Assembly: GCF_004210295.1 (NCBI RefSeq)
Contig: NZ_SDAK01000001.1
Coordinates: 1,860,001 to 1,924,000 of the forward strand
DNA length: 64,000 bases
From: Lactococcus sp. S-13
GTDB taxonomy: Bacteria > Bacillota > Bacilli > Lactobacillales > Streptococcaceae
Direction: 5' to 3'
The notes under the pieces were generated by a model. It did not search any database, was not told the DNA's origin, and saw only the letters and a list, made by a program, of their open reading frames with translations. Made by a program: the position numbers and the translations under genes. Shown here in pieces: positions 36,978 to 45,498 of this stretch. Position 1 is the stretch's first letter; each line of letters begins with the position of its first letter.

Positions 36978-37475
36978 ATGAAGTCAGACATATATATTAA
37001 GTCAAACTCAAAAATAAATTCTCTTTTAACAATGATTCTTTCAATTTCTGGTTTATTAATAGGAGCATACTTTTACTTATATGTGAAAGGAGGAGATATT
37101 GAATTGGGAAATTATACTTCGAATAGAAGTTGGGGAGGCCTTGTTTTTATCGTATGTTTGCTAGGGTTTATACTCACTATTCTCAGTTTAATGTCTAAAA
37201 AAGGTGAAAATATTTTGTACCTTGAATCAACAGGAATGACATATCTCCCGGAATCTAAACATAAGAAATTTTATAGTTGGAAAGAGGTAGAAAATATAAA
37301 GTTAAATGGCAATCAAATTATCATCCCTTGGACAAATTTTAAGGTGGGATCGGGTTCAATTACAATAAAAACAAAAGAACATGGGGCTATCTTGATAAAT
37401 TCTGGAGAGCTTAAAATCCCTCTTAGTCAGTTATATGATGAGCTTATGGAAAGGTGGAAGACAGCAAATGAGTAA
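36978..37475 (+). CDS. Two-TM protein with soluble domain; putative immunity protein (type C)
   Basis: ATG 36978 after GAGGGG is preferred to 36936. The 165 residues have two TM segments, then GMTYLPESKHKKFYSWKEVE and a C-terminal domain ending YDELMERW. This repeats the order seen in the first gene of the array (GLTYIP, SWSNVEEI, KLKEMW), so the two are paralogues about 8 kb apart. Confidence 0.6.
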   Translation: MKSDIYIKSNSKINSLLTMILSISGLLIGAYFYLYVKGGDIELGNYTSNRSWGGLVFIVCLLGFILTILSLMSKKGENILYLESTGMTYLPESKHKKFYSWKEVENIKLNGNQIIIPWTNFKVGSGSITIKTKEHGAILINSGELKIPLSQLYDELMERWKTANE

Positions 37476-37866
37476 TCCAAAAAAATTGGTTTTAGTTGGG
37501 ATTATCATTTCAGCGATTAAACTAATTGTTGAATTGATAAAGAATAGTATTGGGGCATGGACTTCTATGAAAATTGCTAATTGGAGTGATTTCTTTGCTT
37601 TTGCTATTGCATTTATTATGGCGGTATCGGTAGTGTCTCTTCCAACTTTTGTTGCACTTCAAGCATTTAGAAAAATAGAAGGCAATCATGCAAAAATATG
37701 GTGGAAAATTATTCTGATAATAGGGATTTTAGCGCTGCTTTGGGCGATTATTTGCCTACTAAGCCTGAATATTTTAGGGGGTATCATATTCTTGATTGAA
37801 GGAGCGGCATTTGTAATGGCTTTTGTCCTTAATAAAAATCAAAAGGCAGTTAAAAATTTTTCTTAA
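37468..37866 (+). CDS. Four-TM small membrane protein (type B-like), last of the array
   Basis: ATG 37468 overlaps the preceding stop by 8 bases. The 132 residues have four TM segments with IWWKIILIIGILALLWAII and IFLIEGAAFVMAFVLNKN near the end. It is related to the 35871 protein and the remnant at 31524. Confidence 0.58.
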   Translation: MSNPKKLVLVGIIISAIKLIVELIKNSIGAWTSMKIANWSDFFAFAIAFIMAVSVVSLPTFVALQAFRKIEGNHAKIWWKIILIIGILALLWAIICLLSLNILGGIIFLIEGAAFVMAFVLNKNQKAVKNFS

Positions 37867-37898
37867 TGTTTTGAATTAGGAAATAGGAAGGTAAGATT

Positions 37899-39023
37899 AT
37901 GATGAAAAAGAAGAATCTTAAAATTTTAATATCTACTGGTGTAGCTCTGACTTTTTTTATGGGGGCAAACTTAGCTCACGCTAATACCAACGTTTATCGA
38001 ATGTATAACCCTAAAAGTGGGGAACATTTTTGGACGAGTGATGGGAATGAAAAACAAAGCCTGATTCATATCGGTTGGAAGTATGAAGGTTTGGCTTGGT
38101 CGGAAGCATCTTCTGGGAAAACTCCAATCTATCGAATGTATAATCCCAAAAGTGGAGAACATTTCTATACGACAGCTGCGAATGAGCGCAATAGCCTCCA
38201 AAGAATAGGCTGGCATTATGAAGGGATTTTCGCTTATTCTGCAGGTAATATACCAGTTTATCGTCTGTATAATCCTCAGCTTGGCTCTCACCTTTACACC
38301 ACAGATGCTTATGAGAAAAACGTTCTTCCGCGCCAAGGCTGGAAATATGAGGGCGTGGCCTTTTACGCCTCAGGAGCAGAGTATAACTGGTACTATGATA
38401 CGGTTACCTATAGCTATTCTGGGCAGGAAACAGATGTTCATCTTCCGCAGTTTGACTATTTAACCTCAACCGAGGGGCGGACGACGACATACTCTGGGAA
38501 TAATGCTTTCTACGCTTATAATGATGCGGTCTTCAACTTCAATACCCAGTTGCAAGCCGATGCCAAAAGTGCGGATTACGCAGATATGCAGGCACGTCAA
38601 AACTGGGTTAATACGAAGTCCAAAGATACTTTAGCTGTTAGCAATGCTCAAGCTACGGTCAATACCCAAATGACAAAAGTCAGCGAGACTCAAAAGTTAG
38701 TTGATCAGGCAAATGCAGCTATTACAGCTGATAAGCAACATGGACTTGATTCGGCACAGCACCAGTCACTACTCGAACAATATCAAAAAACTTTAGCGTC
38801 TGATACTTCCACTCTAAATACTGATAAAATGACTTTGCAAAATGCAACAAATGTTTTGAATGCATTGGTTAAGAACGGGACGGACTATGTGAAGTTAAAC
38901 TACTCTGTAAATTTTACGAATAACAGAAAGACAGTCTCCATCAATTTTAGGCGAACGACATACACGAATGGAAAAAGCTCCACAAGTAATCTCACGCGCT
39001 CTGCAACACTAAACGCTGATTAG
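37899..39023 (+). CDS. Secreted protein with three DUF5648-type repeats and a coiled-coil C-terminal half
   Basis: A signal peptide (MMKKKNLKILI to ANLAHANT) is followed by three repeats of about 45 residues (VYRMYNPKSGEHFWTSDGNE, IYRMYNPKSGEHFYTTAANE, VYRLYNPQLGSHLYTTDAYE), each closed by GW(K/H)YEG. A Tyr-rich middle, a predicted coiled coil (SNAQATVNTQMTKVSETQKL onward) and a basic C terminus follow. The repeats match those of the GH25 muramidase at 3775-5007, but no catalytic domain is present here. It is 32 bases after the array and before its terminator, so it may be co-expressed. Confidence 0.78.
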   Translation: MMKKKNLKILISTGVALTFFMGANLAHANTNVYRMYNPKSGEHFWTSDGNEKQSLIHIGWKYEGLAWSEASSGKTPIYRMYNPKSGEHFYTTAANERNSLQRIGWHYEGIFAYSAGNIPVYRLYNPQLGSHLYTTDAYEKNVLPRQGWKYEGVAFYASGAEYNWYYDTVTYSYSGQETDVHLPQFDYLTSTEGRTTTYSGNNAFYAYNDAVFNFNTQLQADAKSADYADMQARQNWVNTKSKDTLAVSNAQATVNTQMTKVSETQKLVDQANAAITADKQHGLDSAQHQSLLEQYQKTLASDTSTLNTDKMTLQNATNVLNALVKNGTDYVKLNYSVNFTNNRKTVSINFRRTTYTNGKSSTSNLTRSATLNAD

Positions 39024-39081
39024 AATGAGATATTTGATGTGCGCCAAAGTTTGAAGAAGCAGGACACCACTTTAAAAACAA

Positions 39082-39112
39082 AAAATACGGTTGATTAACC
39101 GTATTTTTTAAT
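39082..39112. terminator. Bidirectional terminator
   Basis: An 11-bp stem AAAATACGGTT / AACCGTATTTT with a GATT loop and T runs on both strands serves the array on the plus strand and the dipeptidase gene on the minus strand. Confidence 0.9.
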
Positions 39113-40490
39113 CATTAAAATCAAAGCGGAGCTTCATATGATTTGATCCAGAAATCACCATTTTTCCAAGAAGTTCGGTCTGAGCGCTTAGAGCAATCTG
39201 TGCAAGTTTTTCGTTGACTGCTTCAAGGGATTGTTTTTCGCTTGCTCGATCTGTTTCATTTTGAACAGCTCTTAATTTGGCCATTGTTGTCAAATCGAAA
39301 TTGTCTCGTTTGTCTACGTATCTTTGGAAATTACTATCTCCTAAAACAGCGGTCAGTGTAGTGAGCCAATACATTTTGGTAGGGTCAAAATCTGATTTTG
39401 TATCCCGATAACAAGCGGGTGTGTCGGTTACATGGGCATAGAAAGGAACAAGGCTATTGAAAGTATTAGCCCCAAAGGCTAACCAGTGGATTCCAGAAAG
39501 TTCAGCAGCAACATTATCTCGAATTTGCAAAACATGGAGTTCCAGATTACGATTAAGTCCGATCGGGCGAATCAGCTTTTGCTCTGCTGGACTTGAGGTG
39601 CTGCTGTAAGGGTCATAAGCAGTGTTTTCGTAATGGCTTGACATGACAAACTTAATTTCTTCAATGGAAATTTTGCGATTGGCATGGCAGATGAAGGGTA
39701 AATCTTGGTTAAACGGATCATTGTTTTCAGTTGTTTCCGGAGAAAAATAGTTTTGTACATACCAAGCGCGTGGATTGTTGTAACGGGTATCTTTTATGGT
39801 GCTTGAACCAAAAATGTGACGGAGATTATAACCTTCAAAGTCGGGATTGAGATGATTATTATCAATGAAGGCTTTCAAACCGCTAGAACAAAGAGTTTCT
39901 GAACTTTCAAAATCATACCAATCAATGTTAAGACGATTGGGAGCAATGACATAAGCATCGTCAGGAATACGCATAGCAGCCCACTGGTGACCTCCAAGTG
40001 TTTCCAGCCACCAAATTTCATCTTTGTCAGAAAAAGCCATCCCGTTTGACTCATAAGTACCATACTTTTCTAAGAGTTGGCCTATTCGTTCAACTCCTTC
40101 ACGCGCACTCTGGATATAGGGAAGGGTGATTGTTGTGAAATCTTCTTCGCCCAGTCCTGTTTCAACGTAAGGATCCAATCCTAAGATTCGGCTGTTTGTG
40201 GTAGAAGTTTCTGTCGCAGTCATAGCAACATTTTCGCTGTTAATCCCAGCTGCAGCCCAAATCCCATAAGTGGCATCGGCATCGGGAGTAGAGGTATAGG
40301 CTAACGGATTTTCTGGTAAGTCAAACTCACAACCTGTTGTGACAGAGCGGTAGTGTTTTGGCTGGTCTTTAGGACTAATGGCAACAAAACGTTGTGGGTT
40401 AGGTTTATCTCCACCGTCTTCGTTTCGTGCAATTAAAGTTGTGCCATCTAATGAGGCTTTTTTTCCTACGAGAAATGTTGTACAGGCCAT
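39108..40490 (-). CDS. pepD: C69-family dipeptidase (PepD type)
   Basis: The 460 residues begin [20 protein letters not shown] then ARNED. The Cys at position 3 is the Ntn-hydrolase nucleophile of the C69 family. [16 protein letters not shown] and SREGVERIG-type blocks follow. These cytoplasmic dipeptidases help lactic acid bacteria use peptides. The ribosome site is GAAGGAGC. Confidence 0.92.
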   Translation of the reverse strand: MACTTFLVGKKASLDGTTLIARNEDGGDKPNPQRFVAISPKDQPKHYRSVTTGCEFDLPENPLAYTSTPDADATYGIWAAAGINSENVAMTATETSTTNSRILGLDPYVETGLGEEDFTTITLPYIQSAREGVERIGQLLEKYGTYESNGMAFSDKDEIWWLETLGGHQWAAMRIPDDAYVIAPNRLNIDWYDFESSETLCSSGLKAFIDNNHLNPDFEGYNLRHIFGSSTIKDTRYNNPRAWYVQNYFSPETTENNDPFNQDLPFICHANRKISIEEIKFVMSSHYENTAYDPYSSTSSPAEQKLIRPIGLNRNLELHVLQIRDNVAAELSGIHWLAFGANTFNSLVPFYAHVTDTPACYRDTKSDFDPTKMYWLTTLTAVLGDSNFQRYVDKRDNFDLTTMAKLRAVQNETDRASEKQSLEAVNEKLAQIALSAQTELLGKMVISGSNHMKLRFDFND

Positions 40491-40519
40491 AAATTTGCTC
40501 CTTCGAAATAGTTTTTCTT

Positions 40520-40547
40520 ATTATACTATATTATGTTGCTTTTTCAA
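40520..40547 (-). promoter_or_regulatory. Promoter of the dipeptidase gene
   Basis: On the minus strand TTGAAA (40547-40542) and TATAAT (40525-40520) are 16 bp apart. Confidence 0.6.
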
Positions 40548-40626
40548 GGTGTGGAAATTTATAGATGACATAAAGCTATCTTCATCCTTTGAAGGTCATT
40601 ATTATTAAATATCGTGTGAGGAGTTA

Positions 40627-40635
40627 TGATATAAT
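40627..40635 (+). promoter_or_regulatory. Extended -10 promoter; leaderless start
   Basis: TGA TATAAT, with TATAAT at 40630-40635, is followed after 6 bases by ATG 40642. The nearest GGAG lies upstream of the -10 box and would not be transcribed from it. Confidence 0.65.
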
Positions 40636-40641
40636 AAGACC

Positions 40642-41811
40642 ATGAAAAAAATTACAGTGCGTCAGAAAGCGGCGAAAAAAATGCGAGCAGCTTATCCTCT
40701 CGTGGTAGCAGAAGATTTGGTGGGAGAAGTGCCAGCGGATGATTTTGCCCAATTTGTTGATGAAAAAGGGAAAGAACTGGGGACAGGCTATCTTTCGAAA
40801 CAAAATAAAGGAGTGGGTTGGCTTTTAGCTGCTTCGTCAGTAAAAATTGACCACCATTTTTATGTGGAAAAATTTGTGGCTGCCCGGGCTTTACGTGCGA
40901 ATTTTTATCAGGATGAATTAACGAACGCTTTTCGTCTTTTTAATGGCGAAGGAGATGGATTAGGTGGCTTAACAATTGATTTTTATAATGGTTTTGCTGT
41001 CTTTTCTTGGTATAATCCATTTATATATAGTCAAAAAAAGGCGATTGTTAAGGCTTTTCAAGTTGTTTTCCCAGATATTAAAGGGGCTTATGAAAAACTT
41101 CGTTTTTCTGAGGCTGCTTTAGAAAGTCAACATATTTTTGGTGAAGAAGCACCTGAACCTTTGTTAGTCATGGAAAACGGTGTGACTTATGCGACTTATC
41201 TCAATGAAGGATTAATGACAGGAATTTTTCTTGATCAAAAAAATGTTCGCGGGGCACTTGTGAATGGGTTAGCGATGGGTAAAACGCTACTCAATATGTT
41301 TAGTTATACTGGGGCTTTTTCAGTTGCAGCAGCTTTTGGAGGGAGTAGTCAAACCACGTCGGTAGATTTGGCGAAACGTTCGCTTGATAAAACGAGAGAA
41401 CAATTTTTGGTCAATGGCATTGAACCGGAAAGTCAAAAAATCTATGTGATGGATGTTTTTGGTTATTTTAATTATGCCAAGAAAAAGAAATTGGCTTATG
41501 ACATGATTGTCCTTGATCCTCCTTCGTTTGCTCGGAATGGTAAAAAGACCTTTTCAGTGGCTAAAAATTATGGCGAGCTTGTGCAAGAGGCTGTGGATAT
41601 CTTAGAAAATAAGGGGACATTGATTGCTTCGACCAATGCAGCGAATGTTTCGGATAAAAAGTTCCGTCAAATGGTTGAAGAAGCGCTCAAAAATAAAGGC
41701 GTAAAGTTTACCATTTTCCAAGAAGAAAAATTACCCGCTGATTTTCACATTGCTGACAGTTTCCCAGAAGGAAATTATCTAAAAGTTCTCTTTGTTAAGA
41801 TTAAAAAATAA
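40642..41811 (+). CDS. Class I SAM-dependent rRNA methyltransferase (RlmI-like)
   Basis: The 389 residues have an N-terminal PUA-like domain (to about 75), a middle domain with RLFNGEGDGLGGLTIDFYNG, and a methyltransferase core (LLNMFSYTGAFSVAAAFGGS, MIVLDPPSFARNGKKTFSVA). This matches the RlmI/YwbD family, which makes m5C in 23S rRNA. The start is set by the -10 box 6 bases upstream. Confidence 0.9.
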   Translation: MKKITVRQKAAKKMRAAYPLVVAEDLVGEVPADDFAQFVDEKGKELGTGYLSKQNKGVGWLLAASSVKIDHHFYVEKFVAARALRANFYQDELTNAFRLFNGEGDGLGGLTIDFYNGFAVFSWYNPFIYSQKKAIVKAFQVVFPDIKGAYEKLRFSEAALESQHIFGEEAPEPLLVMENGVTYATYLNEGLMTGIFLDQKNVRGALVNGLAMGKTLLNMFSYTGAFSVAAAFGGSSQTTSVDLAKRSLDKTREQFLVNGIEPESQKIYVMDVFGYFNYAKKKKLAYDMIVLDPPSFARNGKKTFSVAKNYGELVQEAVDILENKGTLIASTNAANVSDKKFRQMVEEALKNKGVKFTIFQEEKLPADFHIADSFPEGNYLKVLFVKIKK

Positions 41812-41838
41812 ATCTGTCAGTTGACAGATTTATTTTCA
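41811..41838 (+). terminator. Terminator of the rRNA methyltransferase gene
   Basis: A 10-bp stem AAATCTGTCA / TGACAGATTT starts inside the stop codon and is followed by ATTTTC. The T run is short. Confidence 0.7.
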
Positions 41839-41847
41839 TCAAAAGCG

Positions 41848-41884
41848 GAAAGCGCTTTACAGGGGTTTTTAGATGTGCTAAAAT
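41848..41884 (+). promoter_or_regulatory. fbp promoter with a CcpA cre site
   Basis: GGAAAGCGCTTTAC at 41848-41861 fits the cre consensus WGWAARCGYTWWMA at 12 of 14 positions. It overlaps TTTACA (41857-41862), the likely -35, which is 16 bp from TAAAAT (41879-41884). Repression by CcpA-HPr(Ser-P) in sugar excess is expected for a gluconeogenic gene. Confidence 0.65.
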
Positions 41885-41966
41885 ACAGGGATAGATGTCA
41901 AAACTTTTAAATTAAAAATAGAAAGTGTGTCAATGAGATAGGGCTGAAACCTATTTTGCTTTTATT

Positions 41967-43889
41967 ATGGATGAAAAATATTATCAACTGTTGAAAAAAC
42001 AATTTTCTTCAAAAGAAGCTGTACTTACAGAAATTATTAATTTAAGTGCGATTTGTGAGTTACCAAAGGCAACGGAGCATTTTATGAGTGATGTGCATGG
42101 GGAGTACGACGCCTTTAATCACGTTCTTCGTAATGGTTCAGGCAGTATTAAGGAAAAATTAAGGGATTGTTTCCCAGAGTTTTCCTCTGAGGAAATTTCT
42201 AAACTTGCAACGTTGATTTATTATCCACAGGAAAAACTGGGTTCGGTTTGCCAGCGGAAAGTAAAAGAGGATTTTGCGGATTACTGTCAGAAAAATTTAA
42301 TTCGTTTGTTGCAACTTGCCAAATTTGTGGGGCAAAAATACACACGTTCAAAGGTTCGTAAGGCTTTTCCGGTGAAGTTCCGTTATATTTTGGAAGAATT
42401 GATTAATGAAGTGGAGGCAACAACGGATAAGCAGAATTATTTTGACTCTATTTTGCAGACTTTGTACCAGTTGGAAGAGTTGCCGAGCTTGATTATCGCG
42501 CTTGCGGATACAATCCGTAGATTGACTGTCGATCATCTTCATATTGTTGGCGATATTTATGATCGCGGGCCTTATCCTGACAAAATTATTGATCGTTTAA
42601 TGAAGATGCCATCTGTGGATATTCAGTGGGGGAATCACGATATTGTTTGGATGGCAGCAGCTTCTGGATCGCCTTTGGCAATGATGAATGTTATACGAAT
42701 TTGCGCTCGTTATGGTAATATTGATATTCTGGAGGAGCGTTATGGGATTAGCTTGCGAAATGTTTTTGACTACGCAGAGCGCTATTATGAAGCGAGTCCA
42801 GTTTTTGCGCCACGTTTGGTGGAAGGTGTTCATCTTTCGCTGGAAGAAAGTCAGTCGCTCAATAAATTGCAACAGGCTTCAGCAATCTTACAATTTAAAC
42901 TGGAAAGTCAATTGATTGCTCGACGTCCAGACTTTCATCTTGAACATCGAGATGTCCTGAATTTTATTGATTTTGAGCAGAAAACAATCTGCCTCAATAA
43001 TCAAGAATATCATTTAAGTGATTTCCAAGCTCCAACGGTTGACCCAGAGTATCCTGCTCAACTGACAGAAGAAGAGAAGGAAATTTTAGCTCAACTTTTG
43101 AAAAATTTTAAGGCTTCTGATAAACTTAAGCGGCATATGGCTTTTTTACAGGAGAAAGGTTCGATGTATTTGACTTATAATGGCAATTTACTTATTCATG
43201 GGTGTTTGCCTCTTCATCAAAATGGAGATTTTAAGTCTTTACGTATTGGTCATCACTCTTTTTCTGGTCGAGCTTTATTAGATTTCTTTGATGAGAAGGT
43301 GAGGTGCTGTTTGGCGCATCCCGAAATTTCTGATGATTTGGCGACGGATTTGATGTGGTATTTGTGGGTAGGAGAGTGTTCTTCTTTGTTTGGAAAAACG
43401 GCGATGACCACTTTTGAACGCTATTATATCAAAGAGAAAGAAACGCATATTGAAAAGAAAAATGCTTATTATCAATTGCGGGAGCAACCAGAAATTATTG
43501 CCAGAATTTTAGAGAATTTTGGTTTGGGAGTGGAAGGTCATCTCATCAATGGTCATACGCCAATCAAAGAAAAAAATGGAGAAAATCCGATTAAAGCGGA
43601 TGGTAAGTTGATTGTTATTGATGGTGGCTTTTCAAAAGCTTATCAGAAGCAAACGGGAATTGCTGGTTATACTTTACTTTATAATAGTTTTGGGATTCAG
43701 CTGGTCGCTCATCAGCCTTTTTCAACGGTAGAGGCTGCGGTTGAAAAGGGAAGTGATATTGTTAGTGCCAAACGGCTTGTTGAGGAGGTTTCTCATAGAA
43801 AGCGCGTGAAAGATACAAATATCGGTGAAGAGTTGTTAAAAAACATTGAGGATTTGAAATATCTCTTTGCACACTACGAAAAATATTAA
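41967..43889 (+). CDS. fbp: Fructose-1,6-bisphosphatase class III
   Basis: The gluconeogenic enzyme that dephosphorylates fructose 1,6-bisphosphate. The 640 residues are the size of Firmicutes class III FBPases. The calcineurin-like metal motifs are MSDVHGEYDAF, GDIYDRGPYPD and WGNHDIVWM, with a late NGHTPIKEKNG. Ribosome binding is unclear: no good site lies just before ATG 41967, and ATAGG/CCTAT (about 41938-41953) forms a hairpin in the leader. Confidence 0.95.
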   Translation: MDEKYYQLLKKQFSSKEAVLTEIINLSAICELPKATEHFMSDVHGEYDAFNHVLRNGSGSIKEKLRDCFPEFSSEEISKLATLIYYPQEKLGSVCQRKVKEDFADYCQKNLIRLLQLAKFVGQKYTRSKVRKAFPVKFRYILEELINEVEATTDKQNYFDSILQTLYQLEELPSLIIALADTIRRLTVDHLHIVGDIYDRGPYPDKIIDRLMKMPSVDIQWGNHDIVWMAAASGSPLAMMNVIRICARYGNIDILEERYGISLRNVFDYAERYYEASPVFAPRLVEGVHLSLEESQSLNKLQQASAILQFKLESQLIARRPDFHLEHRDVLNFIDFEQKTICLNNQEYHLSDFQAPTVDPEYPAQLTEEEKEILAQLLKNFKASDKLKRHMAFLQEKGSMYLTYNGNLLIHGCLPLHQNGDFKSLRIGHHSFSGRALLDFFDEKVRCCLAHPEISDDLATDLMWYLWVGECSSLFGKTAMTTFERYYIKEKETHIEKKNAYYQLREQPEIIARILENFGLGVEGHLINGHTPIKEKNGENPIKADGKLIVIDGGFSKAYQKQTGIAGYTLLYNSFGIQLVAHQPFSTVEAAVEKGSDIVSAKRLVEEVSHRKRVKDTNIGEELLKNIEDLKYLFAHYEKY

Positions 43890-43912
43890 AAGCACCATGA
43901 GGTGCTTTTTTG
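43888..43912 (+). terminator. fbp terminator
   Basis: Stem AAAGCACC / GGTGCTTT, ATGA loop, T run. Confidence 0.88.
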
Positions 43913-43914
43913 AT

Positions 43915-43942
43915 ATAAAAAAAACTCAGCCTTAGCTGAGTT
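43915..43942 (-). terminator. tRNA-Leu terminator
   Basis: Stem AACTCAGC / GCTGAGTT with a 4-base loop. On the minus strand it runs into a long T tract, directly after the tRNA. Confidence 0.85.
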
Positions 43943-43948
43943 GGTTAG

Positions 43949-44034
43949 TGCGGTGGGCGGGACTTGAACCCGCACCAAGAAAATTCCCGACAGGATCCTT
44001 AATCCTGCGCGTCTGCCAATTCCGCCACCACCGC
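43949..44034 (-). tRNA. tRNA-Leu (anticodon UAA)
   Basis: 86 bases on the minus strand. The acceptor GCGGTGG pairs with CCACCGC, the discriminator is A, and CCA is not encoded. The anticodon stem-loop is GCAGGATTAAGGATCCTG with TAA in the loop, there is a long variable arm, and the T loop is GGTTCAAGTCC. Confidence 0.95.
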
Positions 44035-44104
44035 GAAATGTTACTTTAATATCATATCATTTCTGACGGAATTGTGCAAGTCTCAGCTTATTTTTAGAGA
44101 GCTG

Positions 44105-45385
44105 TTATGCTTTAAAAAAGCTGGCAGTTTCGGCGGCATGGAGTCCAGCAACATGGCCTGTGACAAAAGCACAAGTGATGTTGTAGCCACCAGTGTAGCC
44201 GTTGATGTCAAGAAGTTCACCAGTGATGTAAAGCCCTGAGGTGAGCTTGCTTTCAAGGGTTTTGGGATTGATTTCTTTAAGGAGAACACCGCCACCTGTG
44301 ACGAAGGATTTTTCAATGGGGAAGGTTTGGGTGATTTTAATTTGCCAGTTTTTGAAAAATTGGGTCAATTGTTCAATTTGTTGAGGGGTTAGATTTTTAG
44401 CTGGAAGAGTACTTGGAATGTTTGCTTTTTCTAGCATAAAGAGGAGCATTCGTTCTTGCGTGAGGCTGGCAAGGGCGTTTTTGACAGATTTTTCCGTTTG
44501 GCAAGCCTTGTTGAGTTCTGTTTTGAGTTGAGCTGGGCTTTTTGTGGGGAATTGGTCGAGACTGACAAAGACAAAATTTTCCTTATTTTTGCTGAGCTGT
44601 TGGTTAATGAAAGAGGAGCAACGCAGGGCTGCTGGGCCTGAAAGACCAAAGTGGGTAAACAGCAGGTCATGCTGATGGGAGATAATAGGTTTTCCTTTGG
44701 GATTAAGGACAGAAAGTTGGACTTCCCGAAGGGAGATGCCTTGTAAAGTCTTGTCCAGAATGAAAGGTTCGTCAGAGACGAGTGCGGATTCGGTGGCATA
44801 GAGTGGAGAAATCTGGTGACCAGCTGAGCGTGCAAAGCGGTAGCCGTCACCTGTGGAGCCAGTGGAGGGATAGGCTCGTCCACCAGTTGAGAGGATGATA
44901 GATGGGGCTTTGAACGTGTCCGACTCGGTTTCGAGACCTACTACGGCTTGATTTTCAAAAAGAAGTTGGGTAATGGTTTGACTAGGAAAGTAGCTCACGT
45001 GCAAGCTTAGGATTTTGTTGAACAGGGCGTCAACAATGGTTTTGGACTTGTCAGTGATGGGAAACATTCGTCCATGGTCTTCTTCTTTGAGCTTTACACC
45101 GTTGTTTTCAAAGAATTTGATAATGTCGAGGTTGGAAAACTGTGAAAAAGCGGAATACAAAAAGCGTCCATTACCAGGGACGTTGCTCAAAATATCGTCA
45201 ACGGAGTGAGCGTTGGTCACGTTGCAACGTCCGCCGCCTGTCATGAGCAATTTTTTCCCGACTTTTTTATTTTTGTCAATCAGAGCGACTTTGGCTCCGG
45301 ATTGGGCGGCAGAGATGGCTGACATCATGCCTGAAGGGCCTGCGCCAACGACGATTACGTCAAAATTTTTAACTGTTTTGGTCAT
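44105..45385 (-). CDS. FAD-dependent oxidoreductase, HI0933/BaiN family
   Basis: The 426 residues begin with a dinucleotide-binding motif (VIVVGAGPSGMMSAISAAQS) and have KLLMTGGGRCNVTNAHSVDD, the HI0933-family signature. STGGRAYPSTGSTGDGYRFA follows, with FVTGGGV and a C-terminal GEL(L)DINGYTGGYN. The substrate is uncertain. ATG 45385 lies 6 bases after TATAAT on the minus strand, so the mRNA is probably leaderless. Confidence 0.88.
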   Translation of the reverse strand: MTKTVKNFDVIVVGAGPSGMMSAISAAQSGAKVALIDKNKKVGKKLLMTGGGRCNVTNAHSVDDILSNVPGNGRFLYSAFSQFSNLDIIKFFENNGVKLKEEDHGRMFPITDKSKTIVDALFNKILSLHVSYFPSQTITQLLFENQAVVGLETESDTFKAPSIILSTGGRAYPSTGSTGDGYRFARSAGHQISPLYATESALVSDEPFILDKTLQGISLREVQLSVLNPKGKPIISHQHDLLFTHFGLSGPAALRCSSFINQQLSKNKENFVFVSLDQFPTKSPAQLKTELNKACQTEKSVKNALASLTQERMLLFMLEKANIPSTLPAKNLTPQQIEQLTQFFKNWQIKITQTFPIEKSFVTGGGVLLKEINPKTLESKLTSGLYITGELLDINGYTGGYNITCAFVTGHVAGLHAAETASFFKA

Positions 45386-45391
45386 CTTTTT

Positions 45392-45400
45392 ATTATAGCA
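45392..45400 (-). promoter_or_regulatory. Extended -10 promoter; leaderless start
   Basis: On the minus strand TGC TATAAT (TATAAT at 45397-45392) is followed after 6 bases by ATG 45385. Confidence 0.65.
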
Positions 45401-45486
45401 AAAAAAGGGCGGGGTGGGATTGGTAAAGGGCTGTGGCTTGGGCGAATAAATGGTTCAGGAGATTTTCTATTTTGCTTAAATTGCGC

Positions 45487-45492
45487 TAAAAT
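45487..45492 (+). promoter_or_regulatory. -10 box; leaderless start
   Basis: TAAAAT at 45487-45492 is followed after 6 bases by ATG 45499. It faces away from the flavoprotein promoter about 90 bp upstream. Confidence 0.55.
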
Positions 45493-45498
45493 GGTCTT

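Noticed and set aside
24805-39023. Prophage or integrative element as origin of the accessory region
   Set aside because: I saw no integrase, transposase, phage gene or flanking direct repeat. The toxin array could have been acquired, but no mobile-element signature is visible.
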